From contig NZ_CP077084.1 in NCBI RefSeq assembly GCF_014268275.3, forward strand, positions 4,960,001-5,024,000: a stretch of 64,000 nt of DNA, given 5' to 3'. The first letter of the stretch is position 1. Every line of letters begins with the position of its first letter. The notes below the pieces were generated by a model. That model did not search any database, had not been told where the DNA came from, and saw nothing but the letters and a program-made list of their open reading frames with translations. Shown here piece by piece: positions 42,286 to 51,005 of the stretch. Position numbers and translations under genes: made by a program. The stretch comes from Pseudomonas tritici. GTDB lineage: Bacteria > Pseudomonadota > Gammaproteobacteria > Pseudomonadales > Pseudomonadaceae.

Positions 42286-43071
42286 TTACTTGGCTTCAGG
42301 GCCGTAAATGTCGAAGTTGAAGTACTTTTTCTCGATTTCTTTGTACTTGCCATTGGCACGGATCGCCGCGATAGCAGCGTTGATGCGGTCCAGGTTTTCC
42401 TTGTCGCCTTTACGTACCGCGATGCCGATGCCGTCGCCGAAGTATTTGGCGTCGGTGAAGGCCGGGCCGGTGAACGCGTAGCCTTTGCCGGCTGGGGTAT
42501 CGAGGAAACCTTCCTGCAGCAGGGTAGCGTCAGCCACGGTGCCGTCGAGGCGACCGGCTTCCACGTCCAGGTAAATTTCGTTCTGCGAGCTGTAAGGCAC
42601 AACCGTGGCGCCTTTAGGGGCCAGGACTTCCTTGGCAAAACGGTCATGGATCGAACCGCGCTGCACGCCGATTTTCTTGCCTTTCAGTTCATCCAGACTG
42701 TCGCTGACCGCAGTGCCTTCCTTCAACACCAGGCGCGCTGGGGTCAGGTAGTAGCGGTTGGTGAAGTCCACGGACTTCTTGCGGTCTTCAGTGATGGACA
42801 TGGACGACAGGATCGCGTCGATCTTGCGCACTTTCAGCGCAGGGATCAGGCCGTCGAATTCTTGCTCGACCCAGGTGCACTTGACCTTCATCTCTTCGCA
42901 CAGGGCGTTGCCGATGTCGTAGTCAAAGCCGACGATGCTGCCATCGGGAGCTTTAGAGGCGAACGGAGGGTAAGCCGCTTCGATACCAATTTTCAGCGGC
43001 TTGCCTTCAGCGAAAGCCTGCATGGACAGCACGGACAGCGCCAGGGCGCCCAACAGCACGAGTTTCTTCAT
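42286..43071 (-). CDS. aotJ: Arginine/ornithine-binding periplasmic protein AotJ
   Basis: Periplasmic solute-binding protein for arginine and ornithine. From ATG 43071 it has 261 residues; the signal peptide is [21 protein letters not shown]. The mature part contains [40 protein letters not shown] (a Cys pair as in HisJ/ArgT) and [20 protein letters not shown]. It is first of the operon; an ArgR-type site lies upstream. Confidence 0.96.
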   Translation of the reverse strand: MKKLVLLGALALSVLSMQAFAEGKPLKIGIEAAYPPFASKAPDGSIVGFDYDIGNALCEEMKVKCTWVEQEFDGLIPALKVRKIDAILSSMSITEDRKKSVDFTNRYYLTPARLVLKEGTAVSDSLDELKGKKIGVQRGSIHDRFAKEVLAPKGATVVPYSSQNEIYLDVEAGRLDGTVADATLLQEGFLDTPAGKGYAFTGPAFTDAKYFGDGIGIAVRKGDKENLDRINAAIAAIRANGKYKEIEKKYFNFDIYGPEAK

Positions 43072-43228
43072 CTTGGGACTCCATCGGTATAGGGCAAAAA
43101 CAGCAGTATGAGCCATGGCCCACGATGCGACTTAAAGGAAACCGAATTGCGGTGCTGCGTCCTACGCCAGTTAAACCTGCGACGACGAGCGAGTGATCGG
43201 CATTCTAACGACAGGCTGGAAGCCGATA

Positions 43229-43244
43229 TTTCCTCAATGCGACA
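43229..43244 (-). promoter_or_regulatory. ArgR-type half-site upstream of aotJ
   Basis: On the minus strand TGTCGCATTGAGGAAA, matching TGTCGC-N8-AA, about 160 bp before the aotJ ATG. A weaker relative (CGTCGCAGG) lies near 43170-43176. Confidence 0.5.
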
Positions 43245-43594
43245 ACAATTTACAGAAGCACCGAGAAAGCCGTTCCAACTTATTGACAGCCTCTGGATTT
43301 TATGCAGAGACAAAAGACATTAAACCTGTAGACGCTGCAAATTGCGGGCCTATTATTCGCAAACCCTTCTGGCACGGCAAGTGTGGCGTTTAATCTTATT
43401 TGCTGGGGTGTCTGGAATGCGGTTTTTGCGGGCGGGGGCGTAGCACTTTGCCTCATGTTTGGGCGCGGGGTTACACATTTGCGTTCGACGGTAACATTCA
43501 GAAACCTCCTACGTGAGAAACCGATATTTATTGGTTTGGAAGTAACCCGGCCCGTCAGAACACCACCGAGGCCCGCGATGGAATACAACCCAAA
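43245..43594. other. Gap between aotJ promoter region and REP doublet
   Basis: No convincing gene on either strand. An open frame of 102 codons on the minus strand (43280-43588) has a Cys/Pro/Arg-rich, non-protein-like composition and is not annotated. Confidence 0.4.
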
Positions 43595-43677
43595 TGTGGG
43601 CTTGCTCGCGAATGCGGTGAGTCAGCTACATATGAGCCAACTGATCCACCGCTTTCGCGAGCAAGCCCGCTCCCACT
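43594..43677. repeat. REP doublet downstream of acsA
   Basis: TGTGGGCTTGCTCGCGAATGCGG and its near-complement ending GCGAGCAAGCCCGCTCCCAC. It belongs to the same subfamily as the 7.25-kb doublet (CTCGCGA core) rather than the CTGCGAT subfamily. Confidence 0.9.
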
Positions 43678-43704
43678 GGGGATTTGCATCGACTCAATTC
43701 CCAC

Positions 43705-43743
43705 AAAAAAGCCCCACCCGACTTACACCGAATGGGGCTTTAT
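43705..43743 (-). terminator. acsA terminator
   Basis: AAAGCCCCA, a 16-nt loop, TGGGGCTTT with an A-run that reads as T-run on the minus strand, 16 bp after the acsA stop codon. Confidence 0.85.
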
Positions 43744-43758
43744 CTGACTATCCCGCGC

Positions 43759-45714
43759 TTACGCGACGTTCATGGTCTTGTGCGTCTCAATCAAATGCGC
43801 CACCACGCCCGGATCCGCCAGGGTGGAGATATCCCCCAACCCGTCATACTCAGCCGTGGCAATCTTGCGCAGAATCCGCCGCATGATTTTCCCCGAGCGC
43901 GTCTTCGGCAAGCCCGGCGCCCACTGGATCACGTCCGGCGAAGCAATCGGCCCGATCTCTTTGCGCACCCAGTTTTTCAGCTCCAGGCGCAGCGCTTCGT
44001 TCGGCTCTTCGCCATTTTTGAGCGTGACATACACATAGATGCCCTGCCCTTTGATGTCGTGCGGCACACCGACAACGGCCGCTTCGGCAACTTTCGGGTG
44101 CGCAACCATCGCGCTTTCAATCTCGGCGGTGCCCATGCGGTGGCCGGACACGTTCAACACGTCGTCCACACGCCCGGTGATCCAGTAGTAACCGTCCTCG
44201 TCACGCCGCGCACCGTCACCGGTGAAGTACATGCCACGGAACGTCTTGAAGTAGGTGTCGACGAAGCGGTCATGGTCGCCAAACAGCGTACGCGCCTGGC
44301 CTGGCCACGAATCGAGGATCACCAGGTTACCTTCGGCGGCGCCTTCGATCAGGTTGCCCAGGTTATCCACCAACGCCGGCACCACACCAAAGAACGGCCG
44401 TGCCGCCGAACCCGGCTTGAGCGCGTGAGCGCCCGGCAGTGGGCTCATCATGTTGCCGCCGGTTTCGGTCTGCCACCAAGTGTCGACAATCGGGCAACGG
44501 GATTGGCCGACGTTCTTGTAGTACCAATCCCAGGCTTCCGGGTTGATCGGCTCGCCCACCGAACCCAACAAACGCAGGCTGCTGCCATCGGCGCCTTCAC
44601 AGGCAGCGGTGCCCGAAGCCATCATTGCGCGGATCGCGGTCGGTGCGGTGTAGAGGATGTTGACCTTGTGCTTGTCGACGATCTTCGCCACCCGGGTGAT
44701 GTCCGGGTAGTTCGGCACGCCTTCGAACAGCAAGGTGGTCGCGCCATTGGCCAGCGGGCCGTAGACAATGTAGGTGTGGCCAGTGACCCAGCCGACGTCG
44801 GCGGTGCACCAGTAGATTTCGCCTGGGCGGTAGTCGAACACACGTTCATGGGTCAGGGCCGCGTAAAGCAGGTAGCCGCCGGTGGTGTGCTGCACGCCTT
44901 TAGGCTTGCCGGTTGAACCGGAGGTATAAAGGATGAACAGGGCTTCTTCGGCGCCCATCTCTTTGGGTGCGCACACAGTGCCGGCCACTTTCATCAGGTC
45001 TTCGTACCAGATGTCGCGATGCTGGTTCCACTTGATCTGGCCATTGGTGCGCTTGCACACGATGACTTTCTGGATGCTGCTGGTTTCCGGGTTGGTCAGG
45101 GCGTCGTCGACGTTGGCCTTCAGCGGAATTTTCTTACCGGCGCGAATGCCTTCATCGGCGGTGATCACCACCTTCGACTTACAGTCAATGATGCGACCGG
45201 CCAGAGCCTCCGGCGAAAAACCGCCAAACACCACCGAGTGAATCGCACCGATACGGGTACACGCCAGCATGGCGACCACAGCTTCGGGGATCATCGGCAT
45301 ATAGATCGTCACTACATCGCCGCGGTGCACATCCTGGCCGCGCAGGGCGTTGGCGAACTTGCAGACTTGTTCATGCAGCTCGCGGTAGGTGATGGTGCGG
45401 CTCTCGGCAGGGTCATCGCCCTCCCAGATGATCGCCGCCTGGTCGCCACGCTCAGCGAGGTGACGGTCCAGGCAGTTGTAGGAAACGTTCAAGGTGCCAT
45501 CGGCAAACCACTTGATGTCGACATGGTGATCGTCGAAAGAGGTCTGCTTCACCGTGGTGAAAGGCTTGATCCAGTCAAGACGCTTGGCTTGCTCGCGCCA
45601 GAAGCCATCGGGGTTGACCACCGACTGCTGGTACATGGCCTTGTAGGTTGCCTCGTCAGTCAGCGTGTTGGCTGCTACTTCGGGGCGAACGGGGTACAGG
45701 GAAGCCGCACTCAT
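43759..45714 (-). CDS. acsA: Acetyl-CoA synthetase
   Basis: Converts acetate, CoA and ATP to acetyl-CoA. It has 651 residues. The ATP P-loop-like [20 protein letters not shown] is near 265-284, [16 protein letters not shown] near 415, [20 protein letters not shown] near 500-519. The catalytic and acetylation-site Lys is in [14 protein letters not shown] near the C-terminus. GAGGTAAG precedes the ATG. A Hfq/Crc-type A-rich motif sits just before that ribosome site. Confidence 0.97.
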   Translation of the reverse strand: MSAASLYPVRPEVAANTLTDEATYKAMYQQSVVNPDGFWREQAKRLDWIKPFTTVKQTSFDDHHVDIKWFADGTLNVSYNCLDRHLAERGDQAAIIWEGDDPAESRTITYRELHEQVCKFANALRGQDVHRGDVVTIYMPMIPEAVVAMLACTRIGAIHSVVFGGFSPEALAGRIIDCKSKVVITADEGIRAGKKIPLKANVDDALTNPETSSIQKVIVCKRTNGQIKWNQHRDIWYEDLMKVAGTVCAPKEMGAEEALFILYTSGSTGKPKGVQHTTGGYLLYAALTHERVFDYRPGEIYWCTADVGWVTGHTYIVYGPLANGATTLLFEGVPNYPDITRVAKIVDKHKVNILYTAPTAIRAMMASGTAACEGADGSSLRLLGSVGEPINPEAWDWYYKNVGQSRCPIVDTWWQTETGGNMMSPLPGAHALKPGSAARPFFGVVPALVDNLGNLIEGAAEGNLVILDSWPGQARTLFGDHDRFVDTYFKTFRGMYFTGDGARRDEDGYYWITGRVDDVLNVSGHRMGTAEIESAMVAHPKVAEAAVVGVPHDIKGQGIYVYVTLKNGEEPNEALRLELKNWVRKEIGPIASPDVIQWAPGLPKTRSGKIMRRILRKIATAEYDGLGDISTLADPGVVAHLIETHKTMNVA

Positions 45715-45736
45715 CTTTCTTACCTCGGTGACATAG

Positions 45737-45746
45737 TTGTTGTTGT
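45737..45746 (-). promoter_or_regulatory. Hfq/Crc catabolite (CA) motif before acsA
   Basis: On the minus strand ACAACAACAA, matching AAnAAnAA, 23 bp before the acsA ATG and just upstream of its Shine-Dalgarno. Such motifs mediate translational repression by Hfq-Crc in Pseudomonas. Confidence 0.7.
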
Positions 45747-46111
45747 ATGGCCCTGTTGTAGCCGGGGCTGGCCTATAGAACCATTCGACGATGGTAGTAA
45801 CAAGCCCCTACAAATTACCCTGACATCCCCGTTCACGCCCCTAGCCCGCGGGCTGCGGCGGTTCGCAGCATTGTGAAAAAAGCTTTACCACAGGATTGTT
45901 ACAAAAACCGCCAAAAGTGTTTATCAAAAGTGCGGGTATATGAATATAACCCACACGCCTAGAATCACTTCCGCCAACACAGGCACTGCGATTGACAACG
46001 TAACAGCCCCCACGAAGGCAACGTTAATCCGAACTCACCAACCCTAAGTTACACACGTGGCCTCACAAGGGCCCCGTGACCCCTTTCGCCCTGAAGAAGG
46101 TAAGTAAAGAA
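45747..46111. promoter_or_regulatory. Divergent promoter region of acsA and the DUF2790 gene
   Basis: About 365 bp without a gene. An imperfect dyad GTGCGGGT..TAT, GAA, ..ACCCACAC lies at 45930-45956 in AT-rich DNA and may be an operator. Which of the two genes it serves cannot be told. Confidence 0.4.
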
Positions 46112-46381
46112 ATGAAAGCTTTATTAGTTATGGCCTTGAGCAGCTTGTGCGCCACCGCCGCCCTGGCCGACGAGGCCCCGACTGAACTGGCCGGCCAGAG
46201 CGCGCCGATTGTTGAGGACTACACTTACAGCACCCATCTGGACGTCGCCAAAGTATTATCGATGAGCAACATCCCGGAAGTTTGCGAAGTTGTACCGGTG
46301 AAGATGGAATATGAAGATTCGCAAGGTCAGCGTCATATTCTTAACTATCACGTGATGGGTAATGGTTGTTCTAACGGGTAA
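46112..46381 (+). CDS. DUF2790 small secreted protein
   Basis: From ATG 46112 it has 89 residues; GAAGG lies about 12 bp upstream. The Sec signal peptide MKALLVMALSSLCATAALA precedes DEAPTEL. The mature part has the DUF2790 pattern THLDVAKVLSMSNIPEVCEV then VKMEYEDSQGQRHILNYHVM. The two Cys (in PEVCEV and GNGCSNG) probably form a disulfide. Many Pseudomonas carry several DUF2790 proteins; their function is unknown. A further ATG at 46076 is in frame but unlikely. Confidence 0.88.
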   Translation: MKALLVMALSSLCATAALADEAPTELAGQSAPIVEDYTYSTHLDVAKVLSMSNIPEVCEVVPVKMEYEDSQGQRHILNYHVMGNGCSNG

Positions 46382-46947
46382 TAACTTATTACGTCAGGTT
46401 TAACCCCGGATCTTGGTCGCCGCAAGAAATCGTTCTTGCGGCCAAGGACCCACCTCGAATCCCGCAAATCAAATGTGGCAGCTGGCTTGCCTGCGATAGC
46501 GGTTATAGCCACAACCACGCTGCAAAGCCTTACCCCACTCCCCCGCCCAAAAAACCTCCCGCCGTCCGTCAAAAATTTCGAGCCCCAGCAAAGCCTTATA
46601 AAACCGCACTCTGGCCGAAAAACACGCCATTCTGGCCGGTCTCCGTGACCATCCGTCCCAACACAAACCCATTTTTTTCCCCTACAATGCGCGAGTAAAT
46701 CGGGCCTGCAATATCCCTTTACACAGGGACGAAGAGCCAGACTGAGGCCTCCGCAGGAGCAAGCACGCACCGCTCCGCACCTCAAGCCTCACGCAGAGTA
46801 CCCGTAACCCTATTCCGTTTAATGCCTGCGCTAGCTGCTGCAACAAACGATTCCTTAAGATCCACCGCGGCCTCTGGGCCGTGTGAACACCCAACCATCC
46901 GGTTTCACACGGGCACCTTTGAGCCCTCACGCAGGAGACGACACGTC
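46382..46947 (+). promoter_or_regulatory. nrdB upstream region with a long leader
   Basis: A single REP unit lies at 46472-46500. TACAAT at 46684-46689 is a candidate -10, which would give a leader of about 250 nt. Just before the nrdB ribosome site is a near-perfect 10-bp hairpin (46879-46888 with 46903-46912: CGTGTGAA and TTCACACG). No gene is credible here, and no NrdR box was seen. Confidence 0.5.
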
Positions 46948-48198
46948 ATGCTGAGCTGGGACGAATTCGACAAAGAAGAAGAAGGCGAGGTAGCCACCAA
47001 AGGCGCCAACGCCGGCCACGCCACCGAAGCCAACATGGACCGCCTCGACGGTGCCGGCGCTGCCGCCGCCCTTGAAGCCCGCGCCGTCACCGCCAGTGAC
47101 TCCGCCGCCATCGTCCGCGCCAAGGCCGCCCTGGACAAACTCGACGTCGCCGAAGGCCTCGCCGAACTCGAAGGCGCCTCCGCCCGCGTCGCCGTTGACG
47201 AAAAGCGCATGATCAACTGCCGCGCCGACCTCAACCAACTCGTGCCCTTCAAGTACGACTGGGCCTGGCAGAAGTACCTCGACGGCTGCGCCAACCACTG
47301 GATGCCGCAAGAGGTCAACATGACCGCCGACATCGCCGTGTGGAAAGACCCCGAAGGCCTGACCGACGACGAACGCCGCATCGTCATGCGCAACCTCGGC
47401 TTCTTCTCCACCGCCGACTCCCTGGTTGCCAACAACCTGGTCCTGGCCGTGTACCGCCTGATCACCAACCCAGAGTGCCGCCAGTACATCCTGCGCCAGG
47501 CCTTCGAAGAAGCGATCCACACCCACGCCTACCAGTACTGCATCGAATCGCTGGCCATGGATGAAGGCGAGATCTTCAACATGTACCACGAGATTCCATC
47601 GGTCGCCAAAAAGGCTGCCTGGGGCCTGAAGTACACCCGTTCGATCTCCGATCCGAAGTTCGAAACCGGCACTGTCGAGACTGATAAAGAACTGCTGCGT
47701 AACCTGGTCGCCTACTACTGCGTGCTGGAAGGCATCTTCTTTTACTGCGGCTTCACCCAGATCCTGTCCATGGGCCGTCGCAACAAAATGACCGGCGTCG
47801 CCGAGCAGTTCCAGTACATCCTGCGCGACGAGTCGATGCACCTGAACTTCGGTATCGATGTGATCAACCAGATCAAAATCGAAAACCCGCATTTGTGGGA
47901 TGCCGAGATGAAGGAAGAAGCGACCCAGATGATCCTGCAAGGGACTCAGCTGGAGATCGAATACGCGCGCGATACCATGCCGCGCGGCGTGCTGGGCATG
48001 AATGCGGCGATGATGGAGGATTACCTCAAGTTCATCGCTAACCGTCGCCTGTCGCAGATTGGTTTGAAAGAAGAGTATCCGGGCACCACCAACCCGTTCC
48101 CGTGGATGAGCGAGATCATGGACTTGAAGAAAGAGAAGAACTTCTTCGAAACCCGTGTGATCGAGTACCAAACAGGCGGCGCGCTGAGCTGGGATTAA
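46948..48198 (+). CDS. nrdB: Ribonucleoside-diphosphate reductase beta subunit
   Basis: Diiron-tyrosyl radical subunit of class Ia ribonucleotide reductase, partner of NrdA. From ATG 46948 ([15 protein letters not shown]) it has 416 residues; AGGAG lies 12 bp upstream. The first 85 residues are an Ala/Glu/Asp-rich N-terminal extension typical of Pseudomonas NrdB. Iron-ligand regions are [16 protein letters not shown], with the radical-Tyr position, and [15 protein letters not shown]. The C-terminus ([11 protein letters not shown]) is the NrdA-docking tail. Confidence 0.96.
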   Translation: MLSWDEFDKEEEGEVATKGANAGHATEANMDRLDGAGAAAALEARAVTASDSAAIVRAKAALDKLDVAEGLAELEGASARVAVDEKRMINCRADLNQLVPFKYDWAWQKYLDGCANHWMPQEVNMTADIAVWKDPEGLTDDERRIVMRNLGFFSTADSLVANNLVLAVYRLITNPECRQYILRQAFEEAIHTHAYQYCIESLAMDEGEIFNMYHEIPSVAKKAAWGLKYTRSISDPKFETGTVETDKELLRNLVAYYCVLEGIFFYCGFTQILSMGRRNKMTGVAEQFQYILRDESMHLNFGIDVINQIKIENPHLWDAEMKEEATQMILQGTQLEIEYARDTMPRGVLGMNAAMMEDYLKFIANRRLSQIGLKEEYPGTTNPFPWMSEIMDLKKEKNFFETRVIEYQTGGALSWD

Positions 48199-48221
48199 CT
48201 CCTAAGCCAAGCAACATCAAG

Positions 48222-48250
48222 GAGCCCTGACTTGTTCAGGGCTTTTTTAT
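48222..48250 (+). terminator. nrdB terminator
   Basis: AGCCCTGA CTTGT TCAGGGCT followed by TTTTT, 25 bp after the stop codon. Confidence 0.92.
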
Positions 48251-48449
48251 GCGCGTTGATTTGCCATTTCTTGAAGCACATCGCGCTGATCACCTCGCCG
48301 AGAAGGGTTCGGATCGTACAAGCAATGCTGTAGCCTTGCATCCCAATTGCCATCAGTGTTGCACCGATAAAGTATCGGTAGCCTTCATCGACGGGCTCTA
48401 CAAAAGCCCAAAGATTGGCACGGGAGTAATCTCCCGCTGTCACACCTGA
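48249..48449 (+). pseudogene. Relic of an HNH endonuclease C-terminus
   Basis: The translation FLEAHRADHLAEKGSD, then NAVALHPNCHQ, follows the HNH pattern ExHHIxPLxxGGxD...NxVxLCPNCHxxxH. Key residues are lost: HH has become HR, and CPNC has become HPNC. Only the last third of such a protein is present, and it starts directly at the nrdB terminator. There is no ribosome site. I infer a decayed fragment. Confidence 0.6.
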
Positions 48450-48488
48450 CACGCACCTAAAAATACTAGATAGGACCGAGGCCAACCC

Positions 48489-49148
48489 GTGAACCCAGAC
48501 ATGCTCGAAGCCGGCCCCGCTGACGCCAAAGTACTCTCCGTCTTTGACTTCGACGGCACGCTCACCCACCACGACAGTTTCGTGCCGTTCCTCAAGTTCG
48601 CCTTTGGCACCGGTGAGTTTTATGGCCGGATGGTCAAGCTGGCGGTGCCAGGTCTGCGCTTTTTGTTGCAGCAGATCAGCCGGGATGAGTTGAAGGCGCA
48701 GTTGATCCGCACCTTTATGACCGGGGTGGAGAAGGCGTGGGTGCAGCAGAAGGCCGAGGAGTATTGCCAGCGCAATTGGGCGCGGTTGATGCGCCCGGCC
48801 GGCGTGCTGTCGGTGGAGCAGGAGTTAGGTTCGGGCGCGGTGGTGACGCTGTGCTCGGCGTCGCCGACGTTGGTGTTGCAGCCGTTTGCCGATCGTCTTG
48901 GGATCAAGTTGATCGGGACTGAGCTTGAGGTGGTGGATGGGGTGCTGACCGGTAAGCTCACCGGGAATAACTGCCGGTGTGAGAACAAGGTGTTGCGGCT
49001 TGAGGCGGTGTATGGGGACCTGGGGGAGTATCGGCTGCGGGCCTGGGGCGATACGCGTGGGGATCGGGAGTTGCTGGCGGCGGCGCAGGATGCGCATTTT
49101 CGGCATTTTCATGCGAAGAAGAAAAGGCGGGCTCGGTTGCAGCGGTGA
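48489..49148 (+). CDS. HAD-IB family phosphatase
   Basis: Haloacid-dehalogenase-fold hydrolase of 219 residues. Motif I is FDFDGTLTHHDS at about 18-29, motif II CSASPTL, motif III in CRCENKVLRL, and motif IV GDTRGDREL. This motif set and the helical cap are those of the HAD-IB group (phosphoserine phosphatase-like), acting perhaps on phospholipid or phosphosugar substrates. The start is a GTG with GAGG upstream; ATG 48501 is an alternative. The C-terminus is basic (KKKRRARLQR). Confidence 0.85.
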   Translation: MNPDMLEAGPADAKVLSVFDFDGTLTHHDSFVPFLKFAFGTGEFYGRMVKLAVPGLRFLLQQISRDELKAQLIRTFMTGVEKAWVQQKAEEYCQRNWARLMRPAGVLSVEQELGSGAVVTLCSASPTLVLQPFADRLGIKLIGTELEVVDGVLTGKLTGNNCRCENKVLRLEAVYGDLGEYRLRAWGDTRGDRELLAAAQDAHFRHFHAKKKRRARLQR

Positions 49149-49297
49149 TGCGGGGGGTTGGGTTGGCGGGGGGATCGAGGTGATCCCATCGCACCATGGC
49201 TGGGGTTCGACAGCTCCCACCGTTTGATCGGTGTCAGACTGGGTAACGCACTAGCATGGGGTGCCCGGGGTTGAGTGGCCGCATAGGCCCATCCCGA

Positions 49298-50842
49298 TCA
49301 CTCGTTAACGCTACCCGATTCTTGTTCTTCAAATGCGGATCGCACCGCTTCCACTACCCGTTCGGCTAAGTGAGCAACTTCCAACTGCGGATAAGCTTTT
49401 TTCAATTTCCCCGATATCTGCCAGCCATTTTCCTTTAGCGAGCGAATGACGCGGTTTGCGTCCTGATCCGGCATTTCCAGCACTTCTTTGAGCTGCTCCT
49501 GAGCGCGCTGAAAAATGACCAATACACGCGCTTCATCAGCCATTTCTGTCCGGACGGTATGCGCCACAACCTGTGCCGTATACAGGACATGCTCAGTCAA
49601 ATCGGGATAGCGCCACGCGAATTGCGCATCTTCATAGTCATCAAAGACCAGGTTGCTGCGGGTGCCGTCCTCGTAGACGACGAGTTCGCCAAACCGATAA
49701 GACGCGGCGTAGCGTTGCATGAATGGTCGCGAAAACACCTCCAGCGTGCGATCGTAACGTGCCCGAAAATCAATCGAACTTGTGATCGTGGCTGATACCG
49801 GCAGGATCACGCCATCAGGCACCGCATTATCACGGATCAACGTATCGTTGATAAGAAAGCGATGGATCCGACCATTGCCGTCCCGCATGGGGTGGATATA
49901 CACGAAGGCGAAAGCGATTACAGCTGCCCGGGCCAGCGACTCAGAACCTCGTGTTGCCAGCTCGAATGCTTTCAAGCCATTGAGCAGTTGCGTCAGCACC
50001 TCAAATTGCGGCGCAATGTAGTGCACGATGTCCTCGCGCATGGTCGCCTGCCCCACAAAGATCGGCGAGCGCCGCAAGCCCAGCCCGAGAGCCTCGCCTC
50101 CCAAAATACCGGCTTGCAACGTGTGCAGGCTTTCGTTGCTCAACGGATCCTCGATATGGCCACAGTATTTGGCGATCACGTGGGCAAACCGCTGGATCCT
50201 GTCGGCTTTGTCTGCCTCTCTCTCGATCAAGAAGCTGGCACGCGACTCCTTGAACGTCAGCCAACTTGCCGTGCGCATCAGGATATCGGCGCCAAAGGTC
50301 TGGTTCAGTTCTCGCAGTGCTGCACCCAGATCAAACTGCAGCGCGTCTTGTACAGCTTCGGTACGGCGGATCAGAGGGGAGAACGCTGGCACGCCGGGAA
50401 GATTATCGTTGATGCGCCAGCGTCGTATCCTCAGAGGCTCAACGCGGGTCAGGTAATGCTGCGATGAAACAGCATCGACATAGCCGCCATTGGTCACGTC
50501 TGGCACATCAAGCTGCCGTCCGGTTACCCATTCGTACAGGAATCCGGTGCGGCGGGCATATTGACCAAAGGGCGTTTGCCGGCACCAGGCTTCAACGGGT
50601 TCGGGGCCGGCGGCAGCAAATAGGCGAGCGAAGAATTCGAGGTGAATTTCTTCGTACTTGAGCCCGAACTCGAAATGCCCTGCAAAGTCGTCCGAGGGTT
50701 GGTAGCTGAGGGGGTACTTACGCTCGACATGTCCATTGCTCTCGTGGCTCATACGGGTCGTACCGATTACCGATTCGACGCGTAGTGGCTGTGCAAGCGC
50801 GATACGGTAGCGGTCAGCGAGTGCCTTGAAGCCTACCTGCAT
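49298..50842 (-). CDS. Fic-domain protein (probable AMP-transferase)
   Basis: A 514-residue protein. The catalytic motif HPMRDGNGRIHR at residues 317-328 is the canonical HxFx[D/E]GNGRxxR. About 110 residues before it, SFLIER (203-208) matches the class II inhibitory (S/T)xxxE motif with Arg in place of the usual final Gly/Asn, so the enzyme may be autoinhibited. The C-terminal 120 residues are helical, possibly wHTH-like (ANRVIRSLKENGWQISGKLK). Fic proteins usually transfer AMP to Thr/Tyr of target proteins. AGGGGA precedes the ATG. It lies alone behind AT-rich DNA, which suggests transfer. The target is unknown. Confidence 0.9.
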   Translation of the reverse strand: MQVGFKALADRYRIALAQPLRVESVIGTTRMSHESNGHVERKYPLSYQPSDDFAGHFEFGLKYEEIHLEFFARLFAAAGPEPVEAWCRQTPFGQYARRTGFLYEWVTGRQLDVPDVTNGGYVDAVSSQHYLTRVEPLRIRRWRINDNLPGVPAFSPLIRRTEAVQDALQFDLGAALRELNQTFGADILMRTASWLTFKESRASFLIEREADKADRIQRFAHVIAKYCGHIEDPLSNESLHTLQAGILGGEALGLGLRRSPIFVGQATMREDIVHYIAPQFEVLTQLLNGLKAFELATRGSESLARAAVIAFAFVYIHPMRDGNGRIHRFLINDTLIRDNAVPDGVILPVSATITSSIDFRARYDRTLEVFSRPFMQRYAASYRFGELVVYEDGTRSNLVFDDYEDAQFAWRYPDLTEHVLYTAQVVAHTVRTEMADEARVLVIFQRAQEQLKEVLEMPDQDANRVIRSLKENGWQISGKLKKAYPQLEVAHLAERVVEAVRSAFEEQESGSVNE

Positions 50843-51005
50843 GGTCGAATCCCCTAACGAACGCTAAAAAACGATAACTATTAGGGAATGGTAGGCGAAA
50901 ACGATAATTTTGTGAGTACGAAAATGCTAATGCGCTATTAAATTTGCTAACAATTCAGCTATTTCATTTGAAAACGATAACGACCTAAAAGAAAGCGATC
51001 CGAGT
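50843..51005 (-). promoter_or_regulatory. AT-rich Fic promoter region with three AAAACGATAA repeats
   Basis: AAAACGATAA occurs at 50867-50876, 50898-50907 and 50971-50980. Spacings of 31 and 73 bp are close to whole helical turns. The stretch is far more AT-rich than the rest of the window. It may be an operator array for the fic gene. Confidence 0.6.

Noticed and set aside
43280..43588. 102-codon frame upstream of aotJ
   Set aside because: No ribosome site and an unlikely composition; it lies across an intergenic region ending at a REP doublet.
46640..46947. NrdR box before nrdB
   Set aside because: No ACACnATATnTnGTGT-like pair could be found; the CGTGTGAA/TTCACACG hairpin has the wrong form.
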